Origin: Ignavibacteria bacterium
Lineage (GTDB): Bacteria > Bacteroidota > Ignavibacteria > Ignavibacteriales > SURF-24
Assembly (NCBI GenBank): GCA_025612375.1
Contig: JAAXKN010000031.1
Coordinates: 1 to 52,308 of the forward strand
DNA length: 52,308 bases
Direction: 5' to 3'
The position numbers and the translations under genes were made by a program. The notes beneath the pieces were generated by a model. That model searched no databases. It was given only the letters and a program-made list of their open reading frames with translations, and was not told the DNA's origin. This document shows, in pieces, positions 25,546 through 34,885 of the stretch; the first letter of the stretch is position 1; each line of letters starts with the position of its first letter.

Positions 25546-28377
25546 ATGAATGGCTTGCTTATAAATAAACTTAAATACTTAGTCCTGTTCCTGCTCATTC
25601 TGCCGGCTGCGGCACAGGCACAGTTTTATTTCTTCGGAAGGAATAAGGTCCAGTACGATAACTTCAACTGGAAGGTCCTCAAGACCGAACACTTCGATAT
25701 TTATTTTTATGACGACTTCGAGGAAATGGCCGAAATCGGTGCAAACTTTGCCGAGGAAGCCTTCGGCGACCTTAAGGTTAAATTCAATAACATTGTTACC
25801 GGCAGAATCCCCCTTATTTTCTATAACACACACATCCATTTCCAGCAGACAAATACAACCCCGGGCTTTATCCCCGAGGGCGTAGGAGGCTTTTTCGAGT
25901 TCTTAAAAGGAAGGGTCGTAATCCCTTACCTGGGCTCAATTGACGCATTCCGCCACGTTATCAGGCACGAACTAGTGCACGTATTTATGACCAATAAGAT
26001 CTACCGCGTCCTTACGGACCACAGGGTTACAACAGAACGATACCCTCCCTTGTGGTTTACTGAGGGTCTGGCTGAGTACTGGTCCACTACCTGGGATGAA
26101 CAGGCGGAAATGGTTATGCGTGACGCTGTAATTAACGACCAGTTCGTAGGCCTAAAGGATATCTATATGATTTTCGGCACCTTCCAGATGTACAAGGAAG
26201 GGCAGAACCTCCTGGAGTTTATTTCCGATACTTACGGTAAGGAGAAAATTGGCCTTCTCTTGGAAAACTTCTGGCAGTACGAAAACTTTAACGACCTAAT
26301 GGAATATGTAATAGGGAAGTCAATTGAGGAAATTGACCGTGACTGGAACTACTACCTGAAGCAGAGATACTTCCCGCTGATGAAAAATAAGATTCCGCCG
26401 GAAAATGGGGCGCAGAAATTAACCGACTTCGGATTTAATTTTTCTCCTTCGATTTATAATAAAAACGGCCAGCCCAATGTCTACTTTGTAGCCAACAGGG
26501 ACGGATATTCTTCAATCTATGAGATGCCGTTAAAAGATTTCGAGAAGGAAAAAGACCGCCCGAAACCTGATATTCTCATCCGCGGTGAAAAAGAAGAGGT
26601 CTTTGAGGCCTTCCACCTCCTGGATGCCTCGCTGAGCGTATCAAAAGACGGCATTATTACGTTTATTACAAAAACCGGAGGCACAGACGCCCTGCACTTC
26701 TACTCAATTGGTGAGGGGAAAATGCTCAGGGATTACCAGAATAATGAACTTATAAGCATGTCTTCCCCCAGATGGTCCTCCGACGGAAAGAAAGTTGTCT
26801 TCCAGTCCATCGACAGACGCGGGTACTCGGATATATTTGTCTATAACTACCAGGACGGCAGCCTCCAAAGAATTACTAACGACTACTATAGCGACATAAA
26901 CCCCGTTTTCGGCAAAAACGATACTACGGTCGTCTTTTCTTCCGACAGGAGTGAGGGGATCTTTAAGAAAAAATACAACATCTTCGAGTATAACTTAAAC
27001 GATCACTCCACGCGCTATCTTACATATTGCGACGCAAATAACAAAAGCCCGGAGTTCAGCCCCGATTTCTCCAGTCTCTATTTTACCTCCGACTATGACG
27101 GCATACAGAACCTCTGGAAACTGGAGATGAGGGACGGAAAACCCTCGGGCATGACGCAGATGACAAATTTTGTTACAAGCGTATTCGATTACTCCTTCAT
27201 CAATAATAATGAAGTTGTAGCCTCGGCATTTGAGAAGTTCTCTTTCCAGCTCTACAGAATTAAACTGAAGGCTCCCGCCGACTCGCTCTACAAATTCGTA
27301 GGTTTCGATTTTACGCTTACAGACGGCAAGTGGGTTGCTAAAAAGCTCGAGGGCGCCTCAATTAAGGAAAAACTTAAATATGAGAATAAGTACACACTCG
27401 ACTACGCGCAGAGCCAGGTTACTACAGACCCCGTCTACGGAACGCAGGGCGGAGCACTTTTTTCCTTAAGCGACCTTCTAAGCAACGATAACTATTATTT
27501 CCTCATCTATAACACGGCTGAGGTTCAAAGCGATATATTAAAAAGCTTTAACGTCGCTATATCCAGAATAAATATCGGGAACAGGACTAACTACGCCTAC
27601 GGGCTTTTTAACTACTCGGGCAGGCGCTACGACATAATGGATTCGGATGAATACTACTGGGAAAGAAGCTTCGGAGGGTATTTTACGCTTTTCTACCCCT
27701 TCAGCAAATTCTCCAGAATTGAAGCCAGCGTTTCACTGGCCAATTCAGATAAAGAGGTCATACAGAACGTCATAGAAAGAAAGGCGCTCCTGGCTACAAA
27801 TTCCATTTCATACGTGATGGATAACTCGCTCTGGGGGCCTACGGGACCTGTAGACGGCACACGCTTCCGCGTGCTCTTAAGCTTTACGAACGACATTAAA
27901 TACAGCAACGTAAACTACTATACGCTCATTTTTGACTTCAGAAACTATTTCCGCCTGAGCTATAAAAGCGCTCTTGCACTTAGAACCGCACTCCTTTATA
28001 ACGACGGACGGGAGGCAAGGCGCTACTTTATGGGAGGAAGCTGGGACTTAAGAGGCTGGCCCAGATGGTCCATACGCGGACAGAAGCTCTGGATCTCATC
28101 GCTTGAACTGAGATTCCCGTTAATTGACCTTTTTGCCGTAAGATTCCCATTTATCGACTTCGTTTTCCCGAACATCCGCGGCGCTCTTTTCTTCGATAGC
28201 GGCGGCGCCTGGGATAAAACATACCAGGAGACACTTGGAAGCCTTGGCGGCGGAATAAGAATTAACCTTTTTGACATCATAACACTCCGTTACGATATAG
28301 GTAAAAAGATAGAAAATAACTTTAAGAGCCTGCAGCCCAGACTTTTCTACCAGTTCTTTATTGGATGGGACTTCTAA
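25546..28377 (+). CDS. Metalloprotease / TolB-like propeller / Omp85-type barrel fusion protein
   Basis: About 943 aa. Signal peptide (to AAQAQ). Residues about 30-270 form a gluzincin-like peptidase domain with the zinc motif HELVH (His141, Glu142, His145) and a downstream Glu173 in WFTEGLAEYW. Residues about 290-560 have repeated PxWSxDGxxIxFxSxxxG-like blades of a PD40/TolB propeller (SPRWSSDGKKVVFQS). The last 300 residues look like an Omp85/BamA barrel: YFMGGSWDLRGW is the loop-6 RGF/Y-type motif, then LELRFPLID, FFDSGGAW and a final Phe. It should sit in the outer membrane with the other domains in the periplasm. ATG 25546 chosen. The next two genes overlap. Confidence 0.85.
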   Translation: MNGLLINKLKYLVLFLLILPAAAQAQFYFFGRNKVQYDNFNWKVLKTEHFDIYFYDDFEEMAEIGANFAEEAFGDLKVKFNNIVTGRIPLIFYNTHIHFQQTNTTPGFIPEGVGGFFEFLKGRVVIPYLGSIDAFRHVIRHELVHVFMTNKIYRVLTDHRVTTERYPPLWFTEGLAEYWSTTWDEQAEMVMRDAVINDQFVGLKDIYMIFGTFQMYKEGQNLLEFISDTYGKEKIGLLLENFWQYENFNDLMEYVIGKSIEEIDRDWNYYLKQRYFPLMKNKIPPENGAQKLTDFGFNFSPSIYNKNGQPNVYFVANRDGYSSIYEMPLKDFEKEKDRPKPDILIRGEKEEVFEAFHLLDASLSVSKDGIITFITKTGGTDALHFYSIGEGKMLRDYQNNELISMSSPRWSSDGKKVVFQSIDRRGYSDIFVYNYQDGSLQRITNDYYSDINPVFGKNDTTVVFSSDRSEGIFKKKYNIFEYNLNDHSTRYLTYCDANNKSPEFSPDFSSLYFTSDYDGIQNLWKLEMRDGKPSGMTQMTNFVTSVFDYSFINNNEVVASAFEKFSFQLYRIKLKAPADSLYKFVGFDFTLTDGKWVAKKLEGASIKEKLKYENKYTLDYAQSQVTTDPVYGTQGGALFSLSDLLSNDNYYFLIYNTAEVQSDILKSFNVAISRINIGNRTNYAYGLFNYSGRRYDIMDSDEYYWERSFGGYFTLFYPFSKFSRIEASVSLANSDKEVIQNVIERKALLATNSISYVMDNSLWGPTGPVDGTRFRVLLSFTNDIKYSNVNYYTLIFDFRNYFRLSYKSALALRTALLYNDGREARRYFMGGSWDLRGWPRWSIRGQKLWISSLELRFPLIDLFAVRFPFIDFVFPNIRGALFFDSGGAWDKTYQETLGSLGGGIRINLFDIITLRYDIGKKIENNFKSLQPRLFYQFFIGWDF

Positions 28378-29537
28378 TGAATACATGGAAACTGAAAATA
28401 CTTGGCCTTAATATGGCTTTTGCTATTCTTACCATGCTCCTGGGGGGCTGCTCAAGCAATATAGCAATTCCAAAGGCAAAGTTCGGAAGCCCTTCATATT
28501 CAATGTTCGGCGAAAGCTCCTCGCGCAGGTTTTTTGTTCCCGTAAGTATTGGCGACACATTAAACCTTAAGTGGGAAGGGGATATAAACGGGGGATTCAG
28601 CCCTACTTCGGTTACAGCATTCGGAAATTATATATTTGTTCCCGACTTGTCCGGGAGGATTTACGCTTTTGATGGGGATGAAGGAAAAGAAATCGGCTTC
28701 ATTAAATACAGGGGCTCCATTGTTCCCGCTCCCGTAATAAATGAGTTCGTGCTCACTTTCCCCCTTACGGGCTACAAGGATAATAACTCTGTTATCTATA
28801 ATTTTAATTTCCATTCGGGGCAGGAGGCGGCCAAATACGAAGTTGAGGGCAAGGTGGAAAGCGAACCCGTTAAGACAAAAGACGGGATTGTTTTCCTTAC
28901 CGAGCAGGGTAAGGCAATTAAATATGACAATGGGAATCAGAAAGTGTGGGAATACGATACAAAAGGGTTCATTCACTCCCAGGCCGCACTCTCTGGCGAC
29001 AGGCTCGTGTTCGGAAACGACAAGGGAAATGTTTATTCCATAAATGCCAATACAGGCTCCTTAAATTACGCGAAAAAAACAGGGAGCGGATTTGAAGGGG
29101 GCTTTACTGCCTCAGGCGACACGGTCTTTGCGGCAGATAACACTGGAGTCCTCTACTGCATGAATTTAACCTCGGGTGACGTCCTCTGGAAATACCCGAC
29201 GGGATACAAAATAAACGTCTTCCCGGTCTATGACGGCATATACGTCTACATCGGGAACCTGAGGGGCGAGATCTATAAATTTCTTGGAAGTTCGGGCAAA
29301 CTCCTCTGGAAAGTTTCCACAGATGGCGTGATAAACACTACACCCCTGCTTTTTAAAGATTTTCTGGTGCAGCCCGATCTGAATAAGAAGCTTTATTTCA
29401 TAAATGTTGAAAACGGACAGATAGCAAAAACAATGTACTTCGAGGGACGGGCCCGCCTCTCCCCGGTATATTACAATGAAACTCTTTATCTGGGTGTTGA
29501 TAACGGCAAGGTAATGGCTTATGAACGCGCTAAATAA
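28377..29537 (+). CDS. PQQ-type beta-propeller lipoprotein (BamB-like)
   Basis: About 386 aa. Lipoprotein signal with lipobox LLGGC, then about seven PQQ-like propeller repeats (for example GRIYAFDGDEGKEIG, GNVYSINANTGSL, GVLYCMNLTSGDVLWKYP, GEIYKFLGSSGKLLWKV). This is the architecture of BamB, the outer-membrane assembly scaffold, but quinoprotein-like propellers have other uses. Its ATG overlaps the last base of the upstream stop (TAATG), so it is translationally coupled to the Omp85-barrel fusion gene; a physical complex is likely but inferred. Confidence 0.85.
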   Translation: MNTWKLKILGLNMAFAILTMLLGGCSSNIAIPKAKFGSPSYSMFGESSSRRFFVPVSIGDTLNLKWEGDINGGFSPTSVTAFGNYIFVPDLSGRIYAFDGDEGKEIGFIKYRGSIVPAPVINEFVLTFPLTGYKDNNSVIYNFNFHSGQEAAKYEVEGKVESEPVKTKDGIVFLTEQGKAIKYDNGNQKVWEYDTKGFIHSQAALSGDRLVFGNDKGNVYSINANTGSLNYAKKTGSGFEGGFTASGDTVFAADNTGVLYCMNLTSGDVLWKYPTGYKINVFPVYDGIYVYIGNLRGEIYKFLGSSGKLLWKVSTDGVINTTPLLFKDFLVQPDLNKKLYFINVENGQIAKTMYFEGRARLSPVYYNETLYLGVDNGKVMAYERAK

Positions 29538-30258
29538 ATATTTTCTCCTTTTAATATTTTTCATCCCTTTTCTTGCGGCATCTGCCCAGAATAAGGAATG
29601 CACCTCCATACTGAATATTTCAACCGGGGATTCCTCGGCTGCAATATTCCTCAATGATTCATTTATCGGAAGCGGCCGCGCCTCACGCGAGGTGGAAAAG
29701 GGGAGATATAAGATATTTATTAAGGATGAAGCCCGCAAATGGGGGGCGCAGGAGATACATGATTCAATCTCTGTCACTGATTGCGGACTGACTAAAAACC
29801 TGGAATACAGCTTTAAGAAAACAGCTTTCCTTAGAACCAATCCCGACAATGCCGACGTTTACTACAGGGATTCTCTCCTTGGAAGTACTCCCTTATCTAT
29901 TCTAAGAACCCTCCCGCAGGTTGAGGTTAGAAAGACAAATTACAAGCCTGTATTCTTATCTTCAGATGAACTGGTACATAGCCCCGTAATAGACCTGGAG
30001 TTCCTGGGGAAAAAGCCGCAGGAAAGCTTCTTTAAGACAAATATGTTCAAGATCCTCCTCGGTACAGCCGTGGCCTTGGGGACAACGGCGGCTTATTATA
30101 AAATGAAGGCAAATAAATCCTTCGACCAGTATAACCAGTCCGGTGACAACACTCTTCTGGACAGGACAAACAGGTATGACCTCTACAGCGGCATAGCCTT
30201 CGGCGCCCTTCAGGTCAATTTCGGCGCCCTTATTTACTTCTTCCTCGTGGACGAGTAA
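29521..30258 (+). CDS. PEGA-domain exported membrane protein
   Basis: 245 aa. Signal peptide (LAASAQ at about 22), then two PEGA-like beta domains: residues about 30-90 (AIFLNDSFIGSG) and about 100-150 (LRTNPDNADVYYRDSLLGSTPL). Two hydrophobic helices follow (ILLGTAVALGTTAAYY and IAFGALQVNFGALIYFFLV). PEGA domains are found in envelope proteins and probably bind wall or partner proteins. The ATG overlaps the preceding gene by 17 bp, making it the third member of the operon with the protease-barrel fusion and the propeller lipoprotein. Confidence 0.78.
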   Translation: MNALNKYFLLLIFFIPFLAASAQNKECTSILNISTGDSSAAIFLNDSFIGSGRASREVEKGRYKIFIKDEARKWGAQEIHDSISVTDCGLTKNLEYSFKKTAFLRTNPDNADVYYRDSLLGSTPLSILRTLPQVEVRKTNYKPVFLSSDELVHSPVIDLEFLGKKPQESFFKTNMFKILLGTAVALGTTAAYYKMKANKSFDQYNQSGDNTLLDRTNRYDLYSGIAFGALQVNFGALIYFFLVDE

Positions 30259-30396
30259 ATATTTACAGAATAAAGACTTCCACGCATCTTACACCGCCTC
30301 TCGATATTTTCTAAAGTTAAAAGAATTTTGTTGCTATAGACAATCATAATGGTTATTTTTTTGTGCCTTAAAATATACCATTAATGAATTAGCTTA

Positions 30397-32484
30397 ATGA
30401 AAACAAAATTTATACTAGTCCTTTCAGTAATATTCTTTTTCTCATGCTCTTTGTTTGCGCAGGAAAATCAGAAAAGAATTTATAAGACAACTGACGACGA
30501 TAACTCCAAATTTACCAATATCGGAAACCTTGGCCTTACGCTCTCAAATTTCGGTATGTACGGCAACGGATTCAGCGGAACGTGGCCCAAGCAGCCTTCC
30601 TGCGAATACCCCTTGGGAAGCGGCATCGAACACATTTTTGCCGGCGGCCTGTGGGTGGGAGGTTATTTAAGCAAGGATGCCTCGGGATCCGGAAAAAGCG
30701 GCCCCTTCGTTACTACTGGCGCCGTCGATAAGTCCTCAGTCTCTTCTCGCGGCGGCGGCTTTGAATACACCAATTTGCCGGGAAGCCGTATCGTTGAACG
30801 CTCCAGCCTTCTGACTTCCAAGAATTTCAGCCCTAAGGCAGTCTCTCATCAGGACTTTGTAATGGATTTTGTGGACACTAACCGCGTGCTTATCGGCTCA
30901 AACAATGAACCTATTCCCGATCATACACCTCTCGGCATCGCGGTCCACCAGGAATCTTACGTCTGGAACTACTCTTTTGCCAACTTCTTCGTTATTATGA
31001 ACTACTGGATTAAAAACGTTTCGGATAAATATATAGACAGCGTTTTTGTTGGCCTCTGGACAGATACCGTAGTTAGAAATACAATTGTTTCACCTCCCGG
31101 AACAAGCAACTTCTTTACTCACGGTGGTAACGGCTATGCAGATTCATTAAAAATAGGCTATGAATTTGACGCCGACGGCGACGTCGGCTTTACAGACAGC
31201 TACGTGGGCATTCAGTACCTGGGCGCTACGCCGGCAGTTAACAATGCAAACTTTGTAAGCTGGACCCATTCCAATACGAGCGACCTTATATTCTTTACCC
31301 CGATGGACGACATGCAAAGGTATGAAAAAATGAACGGCTTCTTTGCCGATGGCATTAAATTCCAGAATATTAACCAGGCAACACTCAGAGCCTCAAGCAA
31401 CCGTTCAATTTTAATGACTTCCGGCCCATTCTCAACTATTGCCCCAGGCGATTCTATTAATGTATCCTTTGCTATCGTGTGCGCAAAGAAATCGGGATAT
31501 GACCCCGCCGCTCTTGATACAAAAGAACAGAAGAAAAACCTCTTTACTAACGCCGGCTGGGCCCTGAGGGCTTATAACGGCGAGGATAAAAACGGCAACG
31601 GCCTCCTGGATCCGGGCGAGGACCTCGACGGCGACGGAAAAATAAAAAGATTTATTCTGCCTGCACCTCCAGCTTCACCTGAAGTTAAGGTTGTGCCTGA
31701 GGACAGGAAAGTAACAATTTACTGGGATAAACGCGCTGAAAACTCTGTGGATCCTATCTCTTCAAAGAAGGATTTTGAAGGCTACAGGCTCTACAGGACA
31801 AACGCCGGATACGACCTTACTGCAACACAGGACGTCCTGGGTTCGCTTGTTACACTGGCTGAATTCGACAGCCTTAATAACACTGTCGGCTATAATACAG
31901 GATTTTCAAAAGTAAGATTAAGCGATCCTGTAACTTTCCCGGGCGATACAAACAAATACTATTATAAATTTGAAATTGACAACCTCTTAAACGGCTGGCA
32001 GTATACATATTCTGTAACCGCCTTCGACAAAGGGGACCCGGTAAATAACCTCGAAAGCCTGGAGTCCAGTGTGCTCGCTTCTTCAAAGCGCGTTATACCC
32101 GGCACTCCTGCTACTTCGGACGAGAAGGCCCAGGTTGGCGTTTATCCGAATCCTTATTACGGAAACGCTTACTGGGACGGCAATTCTGAAAGGTTGAGGA
32201 AAATTTACTTCTATAATCTTCCGGCTCAATGCGAAATTACAATTTATACACTTGCCGGGGATATTGTTAAAAGAATACAGCATGACCAAAACAGTAACGG
32301 AAGCGACTTGAGATGGTTTGAAACTTATGCCAAGGACCAGACACAGATTATGGCAGGCGGCGAACACGCATGGGATATTATCAGCGACAACGACCAGGCA
32401 ATCGCAAGCGGACTCTATCTCTTTACGGTTAAGGATTCCCAGACCGGCGAAATTAAAAAAGGGAAATTCCTGATCGTTAAATAA
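30397..32484 (+). CDS. Large exported protein with EF-hand-like loops and C-terminal sorting-like domain
   Basis: 695 aa. Signal peptide (MKTKFILVL ... LFAQ). The body contains conserved blocks such as HIFAGGLWVGGY, followed by a double calcium-loop segment, DKNGNGLLDPGE (residues 397-408) and DLDGDGK, then a fibronectin-like region. The last about 90 residues begin VYPNPYYGNA and end ASGLYLFTVKD...KGKFLIVK, the shape of a T9SS type A sorting domain. It is therefore probably secreted through T9SS. No enzymatic motif recognised. It opens a same-strand run that includes another sorting-domain protein and a PorV-like barrel. Confidence 0.78.
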   Translation: MKTKFILVLSVIFFFSCSLFAQENQKRIYKTTDDDNSKFTNIGNLGLTLSNFGMYGNGFSGTWPKQPSCEYPLGSGIEHIFAGGLWVGGYLSKDASGSGKSGPFVTTGAVDKSSVSSRGGGFEYTNLPGSRIVERSSLLTSKNFSPKAVSHQDFVMDFVDTNRVLIGSNNEPIPDHTPLGIAVHQESYVWNYSFANFFVIMNYWIKNVSDKYIDSVFVGLWTDTVVRNTIVSPPGTSNFFTHGGNGYADSLKIGYEFDADGDVGFTDSYVGIQYLGATPAVNNANFVSWTHSNTSDLIFFTPMDDMQRYEKMNGFFADGIKFQNINQATLRASSNRSILMTSGPFSTIAPGDSINVSFAIVCAKKSGYDPAALDTKEQKKNLFTNAGWALRAYNGEDKNGNGLLDPGEDLDGDGKIKRFILPAPPASPEVKVVPEDRKVTIYWDKRAENSVDPISSKKDFEGYRLYRTNAGYDLTATQDVLGSLVTLAEFDSLNNTVGYNTGFSKVRLSDPVTFPGDTNKYYYKFEIDNLLNGWQYTYSVTAFDKGDPVNNLESLESSVLASSKRVIPGTPATSDEKAQVGVYPNPYYGNAYWDGNSERLRKIYFYNLPAQCEITIYTLAGDIVKRIQHDQNSNGSDLRWFETYAKDQTQIMAGGEHAWDIISDNDQAIASGLYLFTVKDSQTGEIKKGKFLIVK

Positions 32485-32511
32485 ATGCTTATTCCCTGAA
32501 TCCAGTTTTTC

Positions 32512-32540
32512 TCCGGGCGTTTTTCCCGGATACTTTGTTT
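32512..32540 (+). terminator. Weak intrinsic terminator
   Basis: TCCGGG and CCCGGA form a 6-bp stem around CGTTTTT, followed by a T-rich stretch (ACTTTGTTTT). It lies between the 30397 gene and the next exported-protein gene. Confidence 0.5.
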
Positions 32541-32567
32541 TAGTTAATAACATATTATGAGGCCTAT

Positions 32568-34730
32568 ATGAAACTTAGATACTTATTGATTTCTCTGATT
32601 CTGTTGAGCGCTTCTTCATTTGCGCAGAAAGTATATCCCTTGAAGACCATTAAGGATATTCAGTACCGTACAGATGAAGACCTCAAAGCAGGTAAACAAT
32701 CCCCGGCTATTACTGATACCGTGAGGATTCGTGCAGTTGCACTGCACAGTACGCTGAAGGATCCCTCCAGCTCGTCTTCACAGCCGATGATTTTCTGCAG
32801 CAGCACAAACAAATATGTGCTTTTCGTGCAGGATTCCAGCAGCGAATGGGCAGGTCTTCAGGTTTACCAGGAAGACCAGAATAGCGGAACAAACCTCTGG
32901 ACGGTTGACTCGGCCCAGTATGTTGAGTTTACAGGATATGCTAAGGATTATTTCACTTCAACTGAATTCGTCCTTATTTCCAAGCCAGTTCCGGTTCCTA
33001 TAAACACACTTGATCAGGCTCCGAACAGGCCTGCTGCCAAAGTGATGAAGATAAGTGACTTTACAAATGCCGGCGTTATGGATCCCCTGGCTGAAAAGTA
33101 CGAGGGTATGTACGTTGAATTCCGTAATGTCAGGGTAAGCGACAGAAATACCAGCGACGGATCTTTTAAGATAAATGACGAAAATGGAAATCAGATCTAT
33201 ATGTATGCCCAGAACGGGTATAATGCTATAGGCGGATATAAATTTAAGGACTATAGCGGTTACGTCCTGCCGCAGAATAACGCAAAACTTAACTATATAA
33301 GAGGCGTTATTCAGGACCGCTGGAGCGGAACAATTACAGGTTATACAATTACTCCTTTATACCCGAACGACATGGAAATCGGTTCACAGCCTCCTGCAAT
33401 CTCTAAACTTAAAAGAAATACTGACCTTGTCAGCCCTGGCCAATCTGTAGACCTTACTGCTACAATTCTCCCGCAGAAAGGCGGCAGCATAAAGGATGCA
33501 AAAATTTATTACAGGGTAAACGGCGGCAGCTACAGCAATGTTCCAATGACAAAGACTGCAGATACCACAATATTCAAAGCAACCGTTCCTGCAATACAAA
33601 AAGATTCAGCTTTAGTAGATTTCTATGTATGGGCTCAGGATAACGATGACCAGGTATCCTACTTCCCGGCAGATACCGGAAGAAGCAACTACCTCTATAT
33701 GGTTCTTAACAGGCCTGTTACAATCAGGGATGTACAGTACAATCCGCTTGGCGGCGGCTTCAGCCCTTATTCAGGCTATAAAGTTTCTCTTACGGGCGTA
33801 GTTACTGCCGATACATCTGATATCCCGGGAGACCAGAAAACTTATCTTGAACTGCAGAGAATTTTCATGCAGGATGGTTCAACACCCTGGAGCGGAATCT
33901 GGGTCTACGGAATTAAGGCTCTTCAGGTAATAACAGGTAATGATACCGTGGCAGTAAAAAGAGGAGACAAGATTACTGTAAGCGGAACCATCATTGAAGA
34001 TTATAACCTGACTAGACTCGACTCTATTACATCTATTACTATCAGCTCTTCAAATAACCCCGTTCCTCAGCCGGTTGAACTTTTAACAAGCGATATAGCA
34101 ACCAAAACTAACGGAACGGTTGATGCCGAAAAATATGAAGGCATGCTTGTTAAATATAAAAACCTTACTGTCCTAAAAGATAATGCCGACGACAATACAT
34201 CATATAATGATGCTGAAATGCTCGTGGCTGATGAATCAGGCGTGGGTACAAGAGTTAAACTTGGCGATGGTGCCGGTACATACCATAACGGTTGGGACGC
34301 TACTGTTGTTACTTATCCTAACTGGACAAAAGTTGCAAAGGGCGACAAGTTCAGCAGCATAACCGGTGTCCTCATCTACACGGGCGGTAACTATAAGATT
34401 GTCCCGAGAAAAAATGACGACTACCAGGGCTACACAACAGGAGTTGAATCTGTAAGCAGCCAGCCTAAGAGCTTTGGCTTAAAGCAGAACTACCCGAACC
34501 CGTTCAACCCTTCTACAACAATTGAATACTCTGTTCCAAAGGGTGGAATGGTTACCCTTAAGATCTTTAACCTGATGGGCCAGGAAGTTAAAACTCTGGT
34601 TAATCAGTTCCAGAACGGCGGCACTTATAAGGCAACCTTTGATGCTTCAAATATGCCTTCAGGAATTTATTTCTACCAGTTAAATTCAGGCAGCATGAAT
34701 TCCGTAAAGAAAATGCTTCTCCTGAAGTAA
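32568..34730 (+). CDS. T9SS-secreted protein with OB-fold-like repeats
   Basis: 720 aa. Signal peptide (SSFAQ). Two regions (about 15-235 and about 380-600) share the pattern TIKDIQY... / TIRDVQY... followed by D(T/K)VRIRAV- or VSLTGVV-type strands, like the OB-fold modules of secreted DUF5689/YhcR-type proteins. A beta-sandwich linker lies between (about 270-380). The C-terminus is a typical T9SS type A sorting domain starting NYPNPFNPS and ending KKMLLLK. Substrate unknown; OB folds may bind polysaccharide or nucleic acid. A GAGG ribosome site precedes ATG 32568. Confidence 0.82.
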   Translation: MKLRYLLISLILLSASSFAQKVYPLKTIKDIQYRTDEDLKAGKQSPAITDTVRIRAVALHSTLKDPSSSSSQPMIFCSSTNKYVLFVQDSSSEWAGLQVYQEDQNSGTNLWTVDSAQYVEFTGYAKDYFTSTEFVLISKPVPVPINTLDQAPNRPAAKVMKISDFTNAGVMDPLAEKYEGMYVEFRNVRVSDRNTSDGSFKINDENGNQIYMYAQNGYNAIGGYKFKDYSGYVLPQNNAKLNYIRGVIQDRWSGTITGYTITPLYPNDMEIGSQPPAISKLKRNTDLVSPGQSVDLTATILPQKGGSIKDAKIYYRVNGGSYSNVPMTKTADTTIFKATVPAIQKDSALVDFYVWAQDNDDQVSYFPADTGRSNYLYMVLNRPVTIRDVQYNPLGGGFSPYSGYKVSLTGVVTADTSDIPGDQKTYLELQRIFMQDGSTPWSGIWVYGIKALQVITGNDTVAVKRGDKITVSGTIIEDYNLTRLDSITSITISSSNNPVPQPVELLTSDIATKTNGTVDAEKYEGMLVKYKNLTVLKDNADDNTSYNDAEMLVADESGVGTRVKLGDGAGTYHNGWDATVVTYPNWTKVAKGDKFSSITGVLIYTGGNYKIVPRKNDDYQGYTTGVESVSSQPKSFGLKQNYPNPFNPSTTIEYSVPKGGMVTLKIFNLMGQEVKTLVNQFQNGGTYKATFDASNMPSGIYFYQLNSGSMNSVKKMLLLK

Positions 34731-34769
34731 TTCTTCTTTTATTCTTTTTAAGTATTTACCTCCTTTTAT

Positions 34770-34796
34770 CCCCGCTTTCAACTGATGAAAGCGGGG
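34770..34796. repeat. 11-bp perfect hairpin downstream of the T9SS protein gene
   Basis: CCCCGCTTTCA (34770-34780) pairs with TGAAAGCGGGG (34786-34796) around a 5-base loop. There is no T-run directly behind; a second smaller CCGGC/GCCGG hairpin with a T-rich loop lies about 45 bp further on. Together they may end transcription or stabilise the upstream mRNA. Confidence 0.6.
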
Positions 34797-34885
34797 AGGG
34801 GAGTTAGATGACTTTCAGCTTTTGTCCGGCTTTTTTGCCGGGCGTTGAATTTTAAGGATAATTTTTCAATACCATTTATAAAAAA

